Shown: one piece after another, positions 1-5,617 of the stretch
Numbering within the stretch: the stretch's first letter is position 1
Layout of the letters: every line of letters starts with the position of its first letter
Position numbers and translations under genes: made by a program
NCBI GenBank assembly: GCA_003176075.1
Contig: PSRN01000135.1
Span: forward strand, 1 to 10,415
Direction: 5' to 3'
Length of the DNA: 10,415 nucleotides
Source of the DNA: Bdellovibrio sp.
GTDB taxonomy: Bacteria > Bdellovibrionota > Bdellovibrionia > Bdellovibrionales > Bdellovibrionaceae
Notes under the pieces: model-generated
What the model saw: the letters and a program-made list of their open reading frames with translations, nothing else
Databases searched by the model: none
Told to the model about the DNA's origin: nothing

Positions 1-4
1 TGAT

Positions 5-14
5 CCGCCTCACT
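5..14 (-). promoter_or_regulatory. Possible ribosome binding site for the next gene (beyond the window)
   Basis: On the minus strand, just after the methyltransferase stop codon, the sequence reads AGTGAGGCGG and then runs off the window four bases later. A purine-rich Shine-Dalgarno-like stretch at this distance would suit a start codon just outside the window. In related operons the gene following trmD and this methyltransferase is usually rplS (ribosomal protein L19). The identity of the next gene is inference, since no coding sequence of it is visible. Confidence 0.35.
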
Positions 15-32
15 TTGAGTGAAAAGATGCGA

Positions 33-602
33 CTACCATGGACCCAGAAGGCGGTCAAGGTAGATGCTGACGGCGGAACGAACACTGAGATGGCGAAAGT
101 CCTTGGGCGGAGCCCCGCGAATGCTTTCCAAAACGCCATCGAGTTGTTGCATGTATTCAGTCGTCATTCCGAAGCCGGTGCCAAAGAGAAGAAAGCAGGA
201 TCGGAGCCGCAGACTTGCCCTCAGCTCCGTCAGTTTCCACTCTCGAACTCCCGCGACTGGACGGGCATGGGTGCCGATCCTGAGGCAGTCTTCTCCAAAA
301 TCAGCCAGGGCCTGCGGCAGATTCTCAACCGTTTGCACATTGTCTAAGGCCGTGCGCCGAAACGGGTTGTACTTGGATCCTGTACCGATTCGCCAGTGAT
401 CGAGAATGCGATCAACAAACATCAACTGTTCTCTCATCGGGTGGATGATGTAATACTTTTCGACACCGTAAACGGTGGCTGCCCGTGCGATGTCGTGGAT
501 ATCAAAATTGGTGATATTGGTGGCGACAATCTTCTGCTCGCGATCGAAAATGGGATAATGAAGCAGGCCCAGCGCCACCCGCGGCCTTCCTGGCTCGGTC
601 AT
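33..602 (-). CDS. SPOUT-type SAM-dependent RNA methyltransferase encoded after trmD
   Basis: The 189-residue protein resembles the small SAM-dependent RNA methyltransferase family (PF09936 type) that commonly follows trmD. The N-terminus has VALGLLHYPIFDREQ followed by TNFDIHDIARAATVYGV (about residues 9-46), the usual SPOUT opening in which the enzyme meets its RNA. The knot region that should bind SAM carries LLFGTGFGM (about 138-146), followed by LESIRG and the family-typical HLSVRSAVSIYLDRLLG end. The length is normal and the gene looks intact. The start codon overlaps the trmD stop as ATGA, which favours this start and implies translational coupling. The RNA target of this family is not firmly known to me, so naming a modified base would be guesswork. 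It could equally be read as a TrmD-associated accessory methyltransferase. The family assignment is confident; the substrate is unknown. Confidence 0.88.
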   Translation of the reverse strand: MTEPGRPRVALGLLHYPIFDREQKIVATNITNFDIHDIARAATVYGVEKYYIIHPMREQLMFVDRILDHWRIGTGSKYNPFRRTALDNVQTVENLPQALADFGEDCLRIGTHARPVAGVREWKLTELRASLRLRSCFLLFGTGFGMTTEYMQQLDGVLESIRGAPPKDFRHLSVRSAVSIYLDRLLGPW

Positions 603-1447
603 CCCAGCCCCTCTTGCTCCGGACTGAAATTGCCATTGAAATCAAAATCGAAATCGAGATTGATTTGCAATCCCAGCACTTCTCTTTCCTGACCGCTCAG
701 GCTTTGCCAGAACTGCAAGAGCCGTTGCATTTCCCGCCGCCGTTCATTGACCGGGAGTTCCCGCATCGCTTCCTCAAAAAGATCTCTTCGCTTCTGCCAC
801 GTGACGAGCTGTGATACCCGATATTTCCATTCCCGAATCCGCGCATGATCACCTGAAAGCAAAACTTCGGGTACGGTCATCCCCCAGATCATGCGCGGCC
901 GCGTGAAACTGGGACCCTCCAAATAATGACCCCGGAAACTTTCGTTGGCCGCCGAGTCCGCATGCCCGAGGACGCCTGGGCATTGGCGCGCCAGAACATC
1001 AATCAAGACCGCCGCGGCCAACTCTCCGCCGCTCAACACGTAATCGCCAATGGAGATCTCCTGGTCCACCCACCGCCGAATGATTCGCTCATCGATACCC
1101 CCATAGCGCCCGCACACCAAAATAAAGTCCTTGTCCAGAGCCAACTCCCGCACCTTGCTGTCGTCCAGCCTCTGACCCTGCGGCGAGAGGTAAAGGACTT
1201 CCGCCGCGGGCGCCGCCGCTTTGCACTTTTCGATGGTTTGCCCCAATGGATCCGGCAAATAAACCATGCCGTCGCCGCCGCCAAAGGGACGATCGTCAAT
1301 GCTCTGGTGAAAGTCTTGCGAGAACTGTCGCGGGTTTTCCGTTCGCAATTGAAGAAGGCCTTTTTTTTGCGCCTGCCCCACCACTCCCCACCGCAATGAC
1401 TCTTCGATCATTTCAGGAAAGGATGTAACGACTTGAAAACGAATCAT
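599..1447 (-). CDS. trmD: tRNA (guanine-N1-)-methyltransferase TrmD
   Basis: TrmD methylates N1 of G37 next to the anticodon in a subset of tRNAs, using SAM, and so prevents +1 frameshifting. The 282-residue protein shows the full family pattern: DDRPFGGGDGM (residues 51-61), GRYGGIDERI (113-122), the trefoil-knot stretch EISIGDYVLSGGELA (130-144), then EGPSFTRPRMIWGM (177-190) and VLLSGDHARIREW (195-207). The enterobacterial enzyme is about 255 residues. The excess here is a C-terminal tail containing NLDFDFDFN, coded by a run of near-identical hexamers. The residue matching the proposed general base Asp169 of the Haemophilus and E. coli enzymes appears to be Glu169 (AANESF). The start overlaps the rimM stop (ATGA) and the stop overlaps the start of the next methyltransferase, so translation is probably coupled. 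The identification is secure. Confidence 0.97.
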   Translation of the reverse strand: MIRFQVVTSFPEMIEESLRWGVVGQAQKKGLLQLRTENPRQFSQDFHQSIDDRPFGGGDGMVYLPDPLGQTIEKCKAAAPAAEVLYLSPQGQRLDDSKVRELALDKDFILVCGRYGGIDERIIRRWVDQEISIGDYVLSGGELAAAVLIDVLARQCPGVLGHADSAANESFRGHYLEGPSFTRPRMIWGMTVPEVLLSGDHARIREWKYRVSQLVTWQKRRDLFEEAMRELPVNERRREMQRLLQFWQSLSGQEREVLGLQINLDFDFDFNGNFSPEQEGLG

Positions 1448-1959
1448 CGCTGAGCCTCCAACAGGCCCGGCGGCAGGCGCATCAGGATGTGGGCACTGGA
1501 GAAATCAACTTCGCGCAAAAATTCCTTCACCAAGGGGATCTCCACCGCTCCTTCACGCTGCTGCACAACCAAGAGGTCCTGCGGTCCGTTGCTGGAAAAA
1601 CCACTGATCGCACCCACCAATTGATCGCCATTGAAAACCCGAAACCCCAGGATTTCCTTCAGAAAAAAAACCTCGCCGGGTTTGGCCACCAGCAGTTGAT
1701 CAGGAACGAAAACCCAGCGCCCCCGCAACTCTTCAGCCTGATTTCGATTTGCGACCCCCGCCAGTTTGACGGTGAGTCCTTGGCGATGCCAAGCCCACCG
1801 TTCGACTGTAAAGTTCTCGCTTGGAGTGTCTTGGTCCCAGCCGAGGGAAAGGGTCTCCAGTCGTTCCTGCCAGTCCATTGCTGAACCAAAGAGGCGAAGA
1901 ACCACCTCTCCCCCAAGCCCCTTAGCCAATGTGATTTTTCCAACAAGGTGCATTAGCAT
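1444..1959 (-). CDS. rimM: 16S rRNA processing/maturation factor RimM
   Basis: RimM helps mature the head of the 30S ribosomal subunit and binds S19. The 171-residue protein has the N-terminal RimM domain opening HLVGKITLAKGLGGEVVLRLF (about residues 4-24), then RGRWVFVPDQLL and FFLKEILGFRVF at the domain junction. The C-terminal PRC-barrel follows with GAISGFSSNGPQDLLVV and EIPLVKEFLREVD, ending PPGLL. The length is normal. Two ATG codons lie six bases apart (1959 and 1953). The second gives an N-terminus closer to other RimM proteins, and neither has a convincing Shine-Dalgarno sequence. The stop overlaps the trmD start as ATGA. RimM stands 186 bases from khpA across a gap with a hairpin and a repeat, so it may have its own promoter, though I could not pick out a convincing one. 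Confidence 0.95.
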   Translation of the reverse strand: MLMHLVGKITLAKGLGGEVVLRLFGSAMDWQERLETLSLGWDQDTPSENFTVERWAWHRQGLTVKLAGVANRNQAEELRGRWVFVPDQLLVAKPGEVFFLKEILGFRVFNGDQLVGAISGFSSNGPQDLLVVQQREGAVEIPLVKEFLREVDFSSAHILMRLPPGLLEAQR

Positions 1960-1998
1960 CAGTTAAGACAAAAGAATCCGCTTGTCCAGGAGACAAAT

Positions 1999-2028
1999 AA
2001 GAAGGCTCACGATAGCCTCTTGTTTTTT
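1999..2028 (+). terminator. Terminator-like hairpin plus T-run, facing the plus strand
   Basis: AAGAAGGCT and AGCCTCTT pair as an eight-base-pair stem with one bulged A around a six-base loop, followed at once by GTTTTTT. This is a good intrinsic-terminator layout for plus-strand transcription, but all genes for several kilobases to the left lie on the minus strand. On the minus strand the same stem is followed only by a weaker ATTTGTCT tract, so it could act weakly there between khpA and rimM. Confidence 0.5.
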
Positions 2029-2030
2029 AC

Positions 2031-2058
2031 GAAGTCGGTGCCTTCGGCACCTCCACAG
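2031..2058 (-). repeat. Small palindromic repeat, type A, in the khpA-rimM gap
   Basis: On the minus strand this reads CTGTGGAG, then GGTGCC-GAA-GGCACC, then GACTTC. The six-base stem and three-base loop match the layout of the two copies at 7252-7311. The flanks CTGTGGAG and CGACTT are identical, while both sides of the stem differ in a way that keeps pairing. This is evidence for a dispersed element of about 28 bases with a conserved hairpin. It is not followed by a T-run on the minus strand, so a plain terminator role is unlikely. Confidence 0.65.
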
Positions 2059-2145
2059 TTTCAATTCTTCATTCTTCAATGAATTTCAATAAGATATCTA
2101 ACTACTTGATGACCCCGGAGGAGGGGCTTCAGATTATTCTTTCAA

Positions 2146-2391
2146 CTATTCGACGATCTCCAGGACACTCCGCTTTTGCAATTTAGTTGAGGCGGCATTA
2201 AGAATCGTCCGCATGGATCGAGCCGTGCGTCCTTGCTTTCCGATAACCTTCCCCAGGTCTGATTTCGCGACTTTCAATTCCACCACTGTTGTCTGCTCGC
2301 CGACCACCTCGTTGACCTCGACCTCGTCCGGTTCATCAACCAGGGACTTCGCCATAAATTCAACCAGATCTTTCAGGCTTGTGTGATCCAA
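2146..2391 (-). CDS. khpA: KH-domain RNA-binding protein KhpA (YlqC family)
   Basis: KhpA is a small single-KH-domain RNA-binding protein. In Gram-positive bacteria it partners with KhpB/Jag, and its gene commonly sits beside rpsP. The 81 residues match the family along their whole length: an N-terminal helix LKDLVEFMAKSLVDEPDEV, a strand TTVVELKVAKSDLGKVI, the RNA-binding GxxG loop GKQG (residues 51-54), and the final RTILNAASTKLQKRSVLEIVE. The start codon is TTG at 2391, chosen because GAGGAGG (2396-2402) lies four bases upstream and the resulting N-terminus fits the family. The next ATG would remove the first helix. It follows rpsP by 72 bases and is probably cotranscribed with it. The cellular targets here are unknown. 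Confidence 0.93.
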   Translation of the reverse strand: MDHTSLKDLVEFMAKSLVDEPDEVEVNEVVGEQTTVVELKVAKSDLGKVIGKQGRTARSMRTILNAASTKLQKRSVLEIVE

Positions 2392-2463
2392 TTTTCCTCC
2401 TCAAAATGTACCTTCTCTTGGATACAATCTCAGGAAATTTTTATCCAGTTAATAGATTGTTAA

Positions 2464-2715
2464 TTAGACCTTTTGCTCAGCCAATTTCATGACGGATTTC
2501 ACTCGGTCGCTAGGTTGAGCGCCTTTCTTGATCCATTCCTGTGCCTTCGCCAAGTCCATCGACACTTTTTGTTCCTGGCCTCGAGGGCTCGGATTATAAT
2601 ATCCCAAAATCTCGATGTACTTGCTTTTGACAAAACGCCGGGAATCCGCAACCGTGATGCGATATTTCGGCGCATGTTTCGTTCCAACTCTCGACAGACG
2701 TATGACGACCGGCAT
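2464..2715 (-). CDS. rpsP: 30S ribosomal protein S16
   Basis: S16 is an early-assembling protein of the small ribosomal subunit. The 83-residue sequence is typical: MPVVIRLSRVGTKHAPKYRI at the start, the basic segment VADSRRFVKSKYIEILGYYNP (about residues 22-42) which contacts 16S rRNA, then WIKKGAQPSDRVKSVMKLAEQ near the end. It starts at ATG 2715 behind a strong AAAGGAG Shine-Dalgarno five bases upstream. It is the first gene of the rpsP-khpA pair. Its usual upstream neighbour ffh lies about 1.5 kb away across an inserted plus-strand gene, so rpsP needs its own promoter. A palindromic repeat (2733-2762) lies in its untranslated leader, just upstream of the ribosome binding site. Confidence 0.97.
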   Translation of the reverse strand: MPVVIRLSRVGTKHAPKYRITVADSRRFVKSKYIEILGYYNPSPRGQEQKVSMDLAKAQEWIKKGAQPSDRVKSVMKLAEQKV

Positions 2716-2732
2716 TTAATCTCCTTTAGCTG

Positions 2733-2762
2733 ACAGCGTGGGTGGCGAAGCCGCCACGGGTG
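2733..2762 (+). repeat. Small palindromic repeat, type B, in the rpsP leader
   Basis: The element reads ACAGCGTGGG, then GGTGGC-GAA-GCCGCC as a hairpin core, then ACGGGTG. The stretch 2734-2762 differs at only one of 29 positions from 3092-3120. On the rpsP strand the hairpin would sit in the leader RNA just before the AAAGGAG ribosome binding site. Confidence 0.7.
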
Positions 2763-2805
2763 AATACGCGTTAAGTATGAGGATCAGCGATAGCCGTTTT
2801 GCGCA

Positions 2806-2814
2806 ATAATAGCA
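2806..2814 (-). promoter_or_regulatory. Weak candidate promoter for rpsP (extended -10)
   Basis: On the minus strand TGCTATTAT fits the extended -10 pattern TGnTATAAT with one mismatch, about 90 bases upstream of the rpsP start. No good -35 hexamer is present at the expected distance. It is the best candidate I can see upstream of rpsP, but only a suggestion. Confidence 0.25.
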
Positions 2815-3057
2815 AGTCGGAAGAACCACAGCCCGGCTTTGCCTGGCAATTCGATGCAAGACTCGCTTCAGGTTCCGAGCAAATATTCCATCCGTTCTTT
2901 CGATGATCATTTCGAGCATCAATCCGAGCGAGCGTGGGGTGGCCGGAGCCGTTACCGCCAAAATATGTTGCGAAGCGTTGTTTGGACTTTTCATCATAGC
3001 GCAAGTGCGTGAAAGACGACCATTCCTCACTTATTGCAACAACTTATGATAGCTAAA

Positions 3058-3120
3058 ACAGCGTGGGCGGCACTGCCCAAGTCGGTGCCTTCAGCGTGGG
3101 CGGCGAAGCCGCCACGGGTG
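3058..3120 (+). repeat. Composite palindromic repeat made of type A and type B parts
   Basis: This 63-base block joins three parts. First comes ACAGCGTGGGCGGC, the start of type B, closed by ACTGCCCA so that TGGGC and GCCCA pair. Next comes AGTCGGTGCCTTC, the left half of the type A element. Last is a complete type B unit with core GGCGGC-GAA-GCCGCC and tail ACGGGTG. It ends 57 bases before the start of the orphan gene. The mosaic suggests recombination or nested insertion between related elements. Confidence 0.65.
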
Positions 3121-3177
3121 TCAACTCCGCAGACGCCACTGGCGAACGAGTCCAACCGCCAGGGAAAGGATTTGCCA

Positions 3178-4137
3178 ATGTCGAGTAATAGCCATGAGCC
3201 GATGGGGCACGCATTGCTGAAATACAATAAAATCAAGGACGTCTTTCTTCTGATATTGTGGACAGGTCTTGTCATTCAGTTGCTGGTGGCCGCGATGCTC
3301 GATATTTTTTTGCCGATATCAGCTTATGGTCAGAGCGGTGACTTCACAGAAATGCACAAGGAACATGAACGACTCGGGGATTTAGTTAAGGCCGCAAGAA
3401 CAGAAGATAGAGCCTTACTTTTTGATTTTATCGCTAAAGAGCTGAGTCAATCATCTTCTCCGGGCGAAAAGACAACCTATGATTTGGTGATTGATAGCCG
3501 ATTCGTGCCGGGACTCGCTTTAACAAGTATGGAACCCCGTGAGCGGGAGGAAGGACTCCAACAACTCTCTAATCGCGGGCCCCTTTCATCATTCGATCTG
3601 TTCGCATTAGCACTGGCGGCGACCAGCGGTGGGTTGGATACTGGAGAAATTGCTCCAATGTTCCAAGACCGCCAGACCACGAATTCAGACCCCTTGTTTT
3701 GGAGTATCATAAAGGCTGGTTTGGAAAAGGAAGATTTTTTTCAAGATGCGACGCTCAGATTCTTGAATGCGGGAAAATTTATTGGTGAACGGCCCGCAGA
3801 CTTGAAGTTGGTTCTGATGAAGTTGCGTGATCAGTTCGACCAGCGTGTCCGCCAAGTGACAGCTGGTCTTCCAATTAAAATGCCATTACCGCTCAAGGAA
3901 ATGTTAATAGAAATAGAAAAACTGAAAAAACCGTCCAAAAAGAATTCAATTTTTTCAGACGACAACGATCCCACTCAAGGGGAAGACAAAGAGAATAACA
4001 AGCGGCTCGACGCTATCAGTAGATCGTTGAGGAGGATTGCAAACAAAATGGCCCTTCTGATTCCCGAAATGGACAGGGCCATTGGAAATCTCTTGCTTTG
4101 CAGATCCGTTCATTTCGAGCCCCTCAGGCTTGAGTGA
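3178..4137 (+). CDS. Unrecognised membrane-anchored protein (319 residues)
   Basis: I do not recognise this protein. The start at ATG 3178 is chosen because AGGGAAAGGA (3161-3170) lies seven bases upstream; the frame is open further upstream, but that part reads through the composite repeat and looks non-coding. A basic N-terminus with KYNKIKD is followed by one hydrophobic stretch, about residues 22-48 (VFLLILWTGLVIQLLVAAML and on). This predicts a single membrane anchor with the rest outside the cytoplasm. Residues 50-220 are mostly helix-like and polar. A charged low-complexity segment around 255-275 (KKPSKKNSIFSDDND) leads to a final amphipathic helix region. There are no cysteine pairs or catalytic motifs I can name. 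The gene is visibly richer in A+T and in AGA and ATA codons than its neighbours, and it lies opposite to and inside a conserved operon neighbourhood, which suggests acquisition by transfer. Alternative: a diverged lineage-specific regulator or lipid-facing scaffold. Confidence 0.72.
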   Translation: MSSNSHEPMGHALLKYNKIKDVFLLILWTGLVIQLLVAAMLDIFLPISAYGQSGDFTEMHKEHERLGDLVKAARTEDRALLFDFIAKELSQSSSPGEKTTYDLVIDSRFVPGLALTSMEPREREEGLQQLSNRGPLSSFDLFALALAATSGGLDTGEIAPMFQDRQTTNSDPLFWSIIKAGLEKEDFFQDATLRFLNAGKFIGERPADLKLVLMKLRDQFDQRVRQVTAGLPIKMPLPLKEMLIEIEKLKKPSKKNSIFSDDNDPTQGEDKENNKRLDAISRSLRRIANKMALLIPEMDRAIGNLLLCRSVHFEPLRLE

Positions 4138-4180
4138 TGGGACGACAGGGCGTCATCGAAGATCGGCTTCGGAATCTGGG

Positions 4181-5500
4181 TTAAAAAGGTAGCTTCCCGC
4201 GAGCCATTTTCATCATCTGACCCATCATTTTTTTGGCTTCGTCGAATTGGCGAACGAGCTTATTGATGTCCTGCACCTGGGTTCCACTGCCCTTTGCGAT
4301 TCGCTCGCGGCGAGAAGCATTCAGGATCCGCGGATCTTTACGCTCTCTGATCGTCATGGAGTGGATGATGGCTTCAATCTTTTTAAGCTCGCGATCGGGT
4401 GGCGCCATCCCTTGCATTTGCTTTTGCAACTGCCCGGCGCCAGGTAGGAATTTCAAAATGGATTCAATTCCACCCATCTTCTTGAGCATTTGAATCTGAC
4501 CCAAAAAATCATCAAGGGAGAACTCCTTACTTAAAACCCGACGGGCCGAATCGTGCGCCGTCTTCTCATCCATCAAGGACTGGGCCTTTTCCGCCAAGGT
4601 CAAGACATCGCCCATGTCGAGAATACGTTTGGCCAAGCGATCAGGATGAAAGACTTCCAGCGCCGCGACTTTTTCTCCGACCCCGAAGAACTTGATCGGC
4701 ACGCCGGTCACTTCACGAATACTGAGAGCCGCCCCACCGCGGGCGTCACCGTCGACCTTCGTAAGAACCAAACCCGTCAAGGCCAGGCGCTTGTGGAAAC
4801 CCTCGGCAACTTGCACGGCCTGTTGGCCCAGCATGGCGTCAGCGACCAGAAGAATCTCCTGCGGGTGAGCAAGTTCTTTCAGTTCTTTCAGCTCCTGCAT
4901 CAGCGGTTCATCCACCTGCAAGCGACCGGCGGTATCGACGAGAAGAACCTCGACCATTTCCTTCTCCGCCCAAGCCCTGGCCTCAGACACAATGTCCGCG
5001 GGTCGCTGCGATGTTTGGGAGGGGAAACAAGGGACTTGCACTTGTTTGGCGAGGGTCTGCAACTGATCGATGGCGGCCGGACGATAGATATCGGCCGGAA
5101 CCAAGCCGGGTTTTTTTCCCAACGTCTGGCGGATGTGGAGAGCCAACTTCACCGCCGTGGTGGTCTTGCCCGCGCCCTGCAATCCGACCAGAAAAATGAT
5201 TGAGGGCTTTGCCCTGCAATCCAAGTCCACCGCGCTGGTCCCGAGCGTGGTGACCAATTCGTCATGGAAGATCTTAATAAATTGCTGGCCGGGATTCAGA
5301 CTCTTCAGCACCTCTTGGCCGACGGCTTTAGCTTTCACCCGCTCAAGAAGTCCTTTAACAACTTTAAAGTTAACGTCGGCTTCAAGAAGACTCAGACGAA
5401 TATCGCGAAGGGTTTCGTCAATATTGGACTCTGAAATCTTATGTTGCCCTCGGATTTTCTTGATACCGAGAAGGATACGGTCTTGCAGTTGATTGAACAT
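4181..5500 (-). CDS. ffh: Signal recognition particle GTPase Ffh (SRP54)
   Basis: Ffh binds 4.5S RNA and signal sequences of nascent membrane proteins and delivers ribosomes to FtsY at the inner membrane. The 439-residue protein has the N domain (residues 1-95). The GTPase G domain follows with P-loop GLQGAGKTTT (106-115), DTAGRLQ (189-195) and TKVDGDARGG (247-256). The M domain runs from about 310 with KKMGGIESILKFLPG (340-354), the RNA-binding helices RRERIAKGSGT (397-407) and a methionine-rich tail QMMKMARGKLPF. The length is slightly shorter than the E. coli protein because the tail is brief. It starts at ATG 5500 with only a weak upstream purine tract. prfC lies 108 bases upstream on the same strand. 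Normally rpsP follows closely, but here the orphan plus-strand gene intervenes. Confidence 0.97.
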   Translation of the reverse strand: MFNQLQDRILLGIKKIRGQHKISESNIDETLRDIRLSLLEADVNFKVVKGLLERVKAKAVGQEVLKSLNPGQQFIKIFHDELVTTLGTSAVDLDCRAKPSIIFLVGLQGAGKTTTAVKLALHIRQTLGKKPGLVPADIYRPAAIDQLQTLAKQVQVPCFPSQTSQRPADIVSEARAWAEKEMVEVLLVDTAGRLQVDEPLMQELKELKELAHPQEILLVADAMLGQQAVQVAEGFHKRLALTGLVLTKVDGDARGGAALSIREVTGVPIKFFGVGEKVAALEVFHPDRLAKRILDMGDVLTLAEKAQSLMDEKTAHDSARRVLSKEFSLDDFLGQIQMLKKMGGIESILKFLPGAGQLQKQMQGMAPPDRELKKIEAIIHSMTIRERKDPRILNASRRERIAKGSGTQVQDINKLVRQFDEAKKMMGQMMKMARGKLPF

Positions 5501-5594
5501 TACGAATGGCTTCTTAACTTGAGGGCGGGGTTCAGGTCAAACCAAAGTGGCCAATTGGACCATTCAATTACTTTTGACCGGTTGTTTAGCTTAG

Positions 5595-5617
5595 ACGCGC
5601 TCTTAGGCTTAGCGCGT
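5595..5617 (-). terminator. Perfect 7-bp hairpin at the end of prfC, without a T-run
   Basis: On the minus strand ACGCGCT and AGCGCGT form a perfect seven-base-pair stem around a nine-base loop, and the upstream arm includes the prfC stop codon. It lies at the right place to end or attenuate prfC transcription before ffh. No run of T follows, so it may be a weak or factor-dependent terminator or an RNA-stability hairpin. Confidence 0.35.

Larger units (their letters stand above)
2716..3177. other. Gene-poor spacer between rpsP and the plus-strand orphan gene
   Basis: This 462-base stretch must hold the promoters of two divergent units, rpsP (minus) and the orphan gene (plus). It contains the repeats at 2733-2762 and 3058-3120. 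Short open frames exist on both strands between about 2770 and 3030, but none has a recognisable protein pattern or a convincing ribosome binding site, and I do not call them genes. Confidence 0.6.

Noticed and set aside
2068..2083. TTCATT-CTTC-AATGAA hairpin in the khpA-rimM gap
   Set aside because: A six-base AT-rich stem with no T-run after it on the minus strand; too weak to call a terminator.
2716..3030. Open frames of 77 and 104 codons on the minus strand of the rpsP upstream spacer
   Set aside because: No recognisable motif and no convincing ribosome binding site; the longer frame runs through the palindromic repeat and ends at the rpsP start, and overlapping frames on both strands look equally plausible.
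3034..3177. N-terminal extension of the orphan plus-strand gene
   Set aside because: It translates the composite repeat and has no ribosome binding site, while AGGGAAAGGA precedes the ATG at 3178.
4553..5203. 216-codon plus-strand frame opposite ffh
   Set aside because: It is antisense to the conserved Ffh GTPase domain; the long open frame follows from codon use on the real strand.
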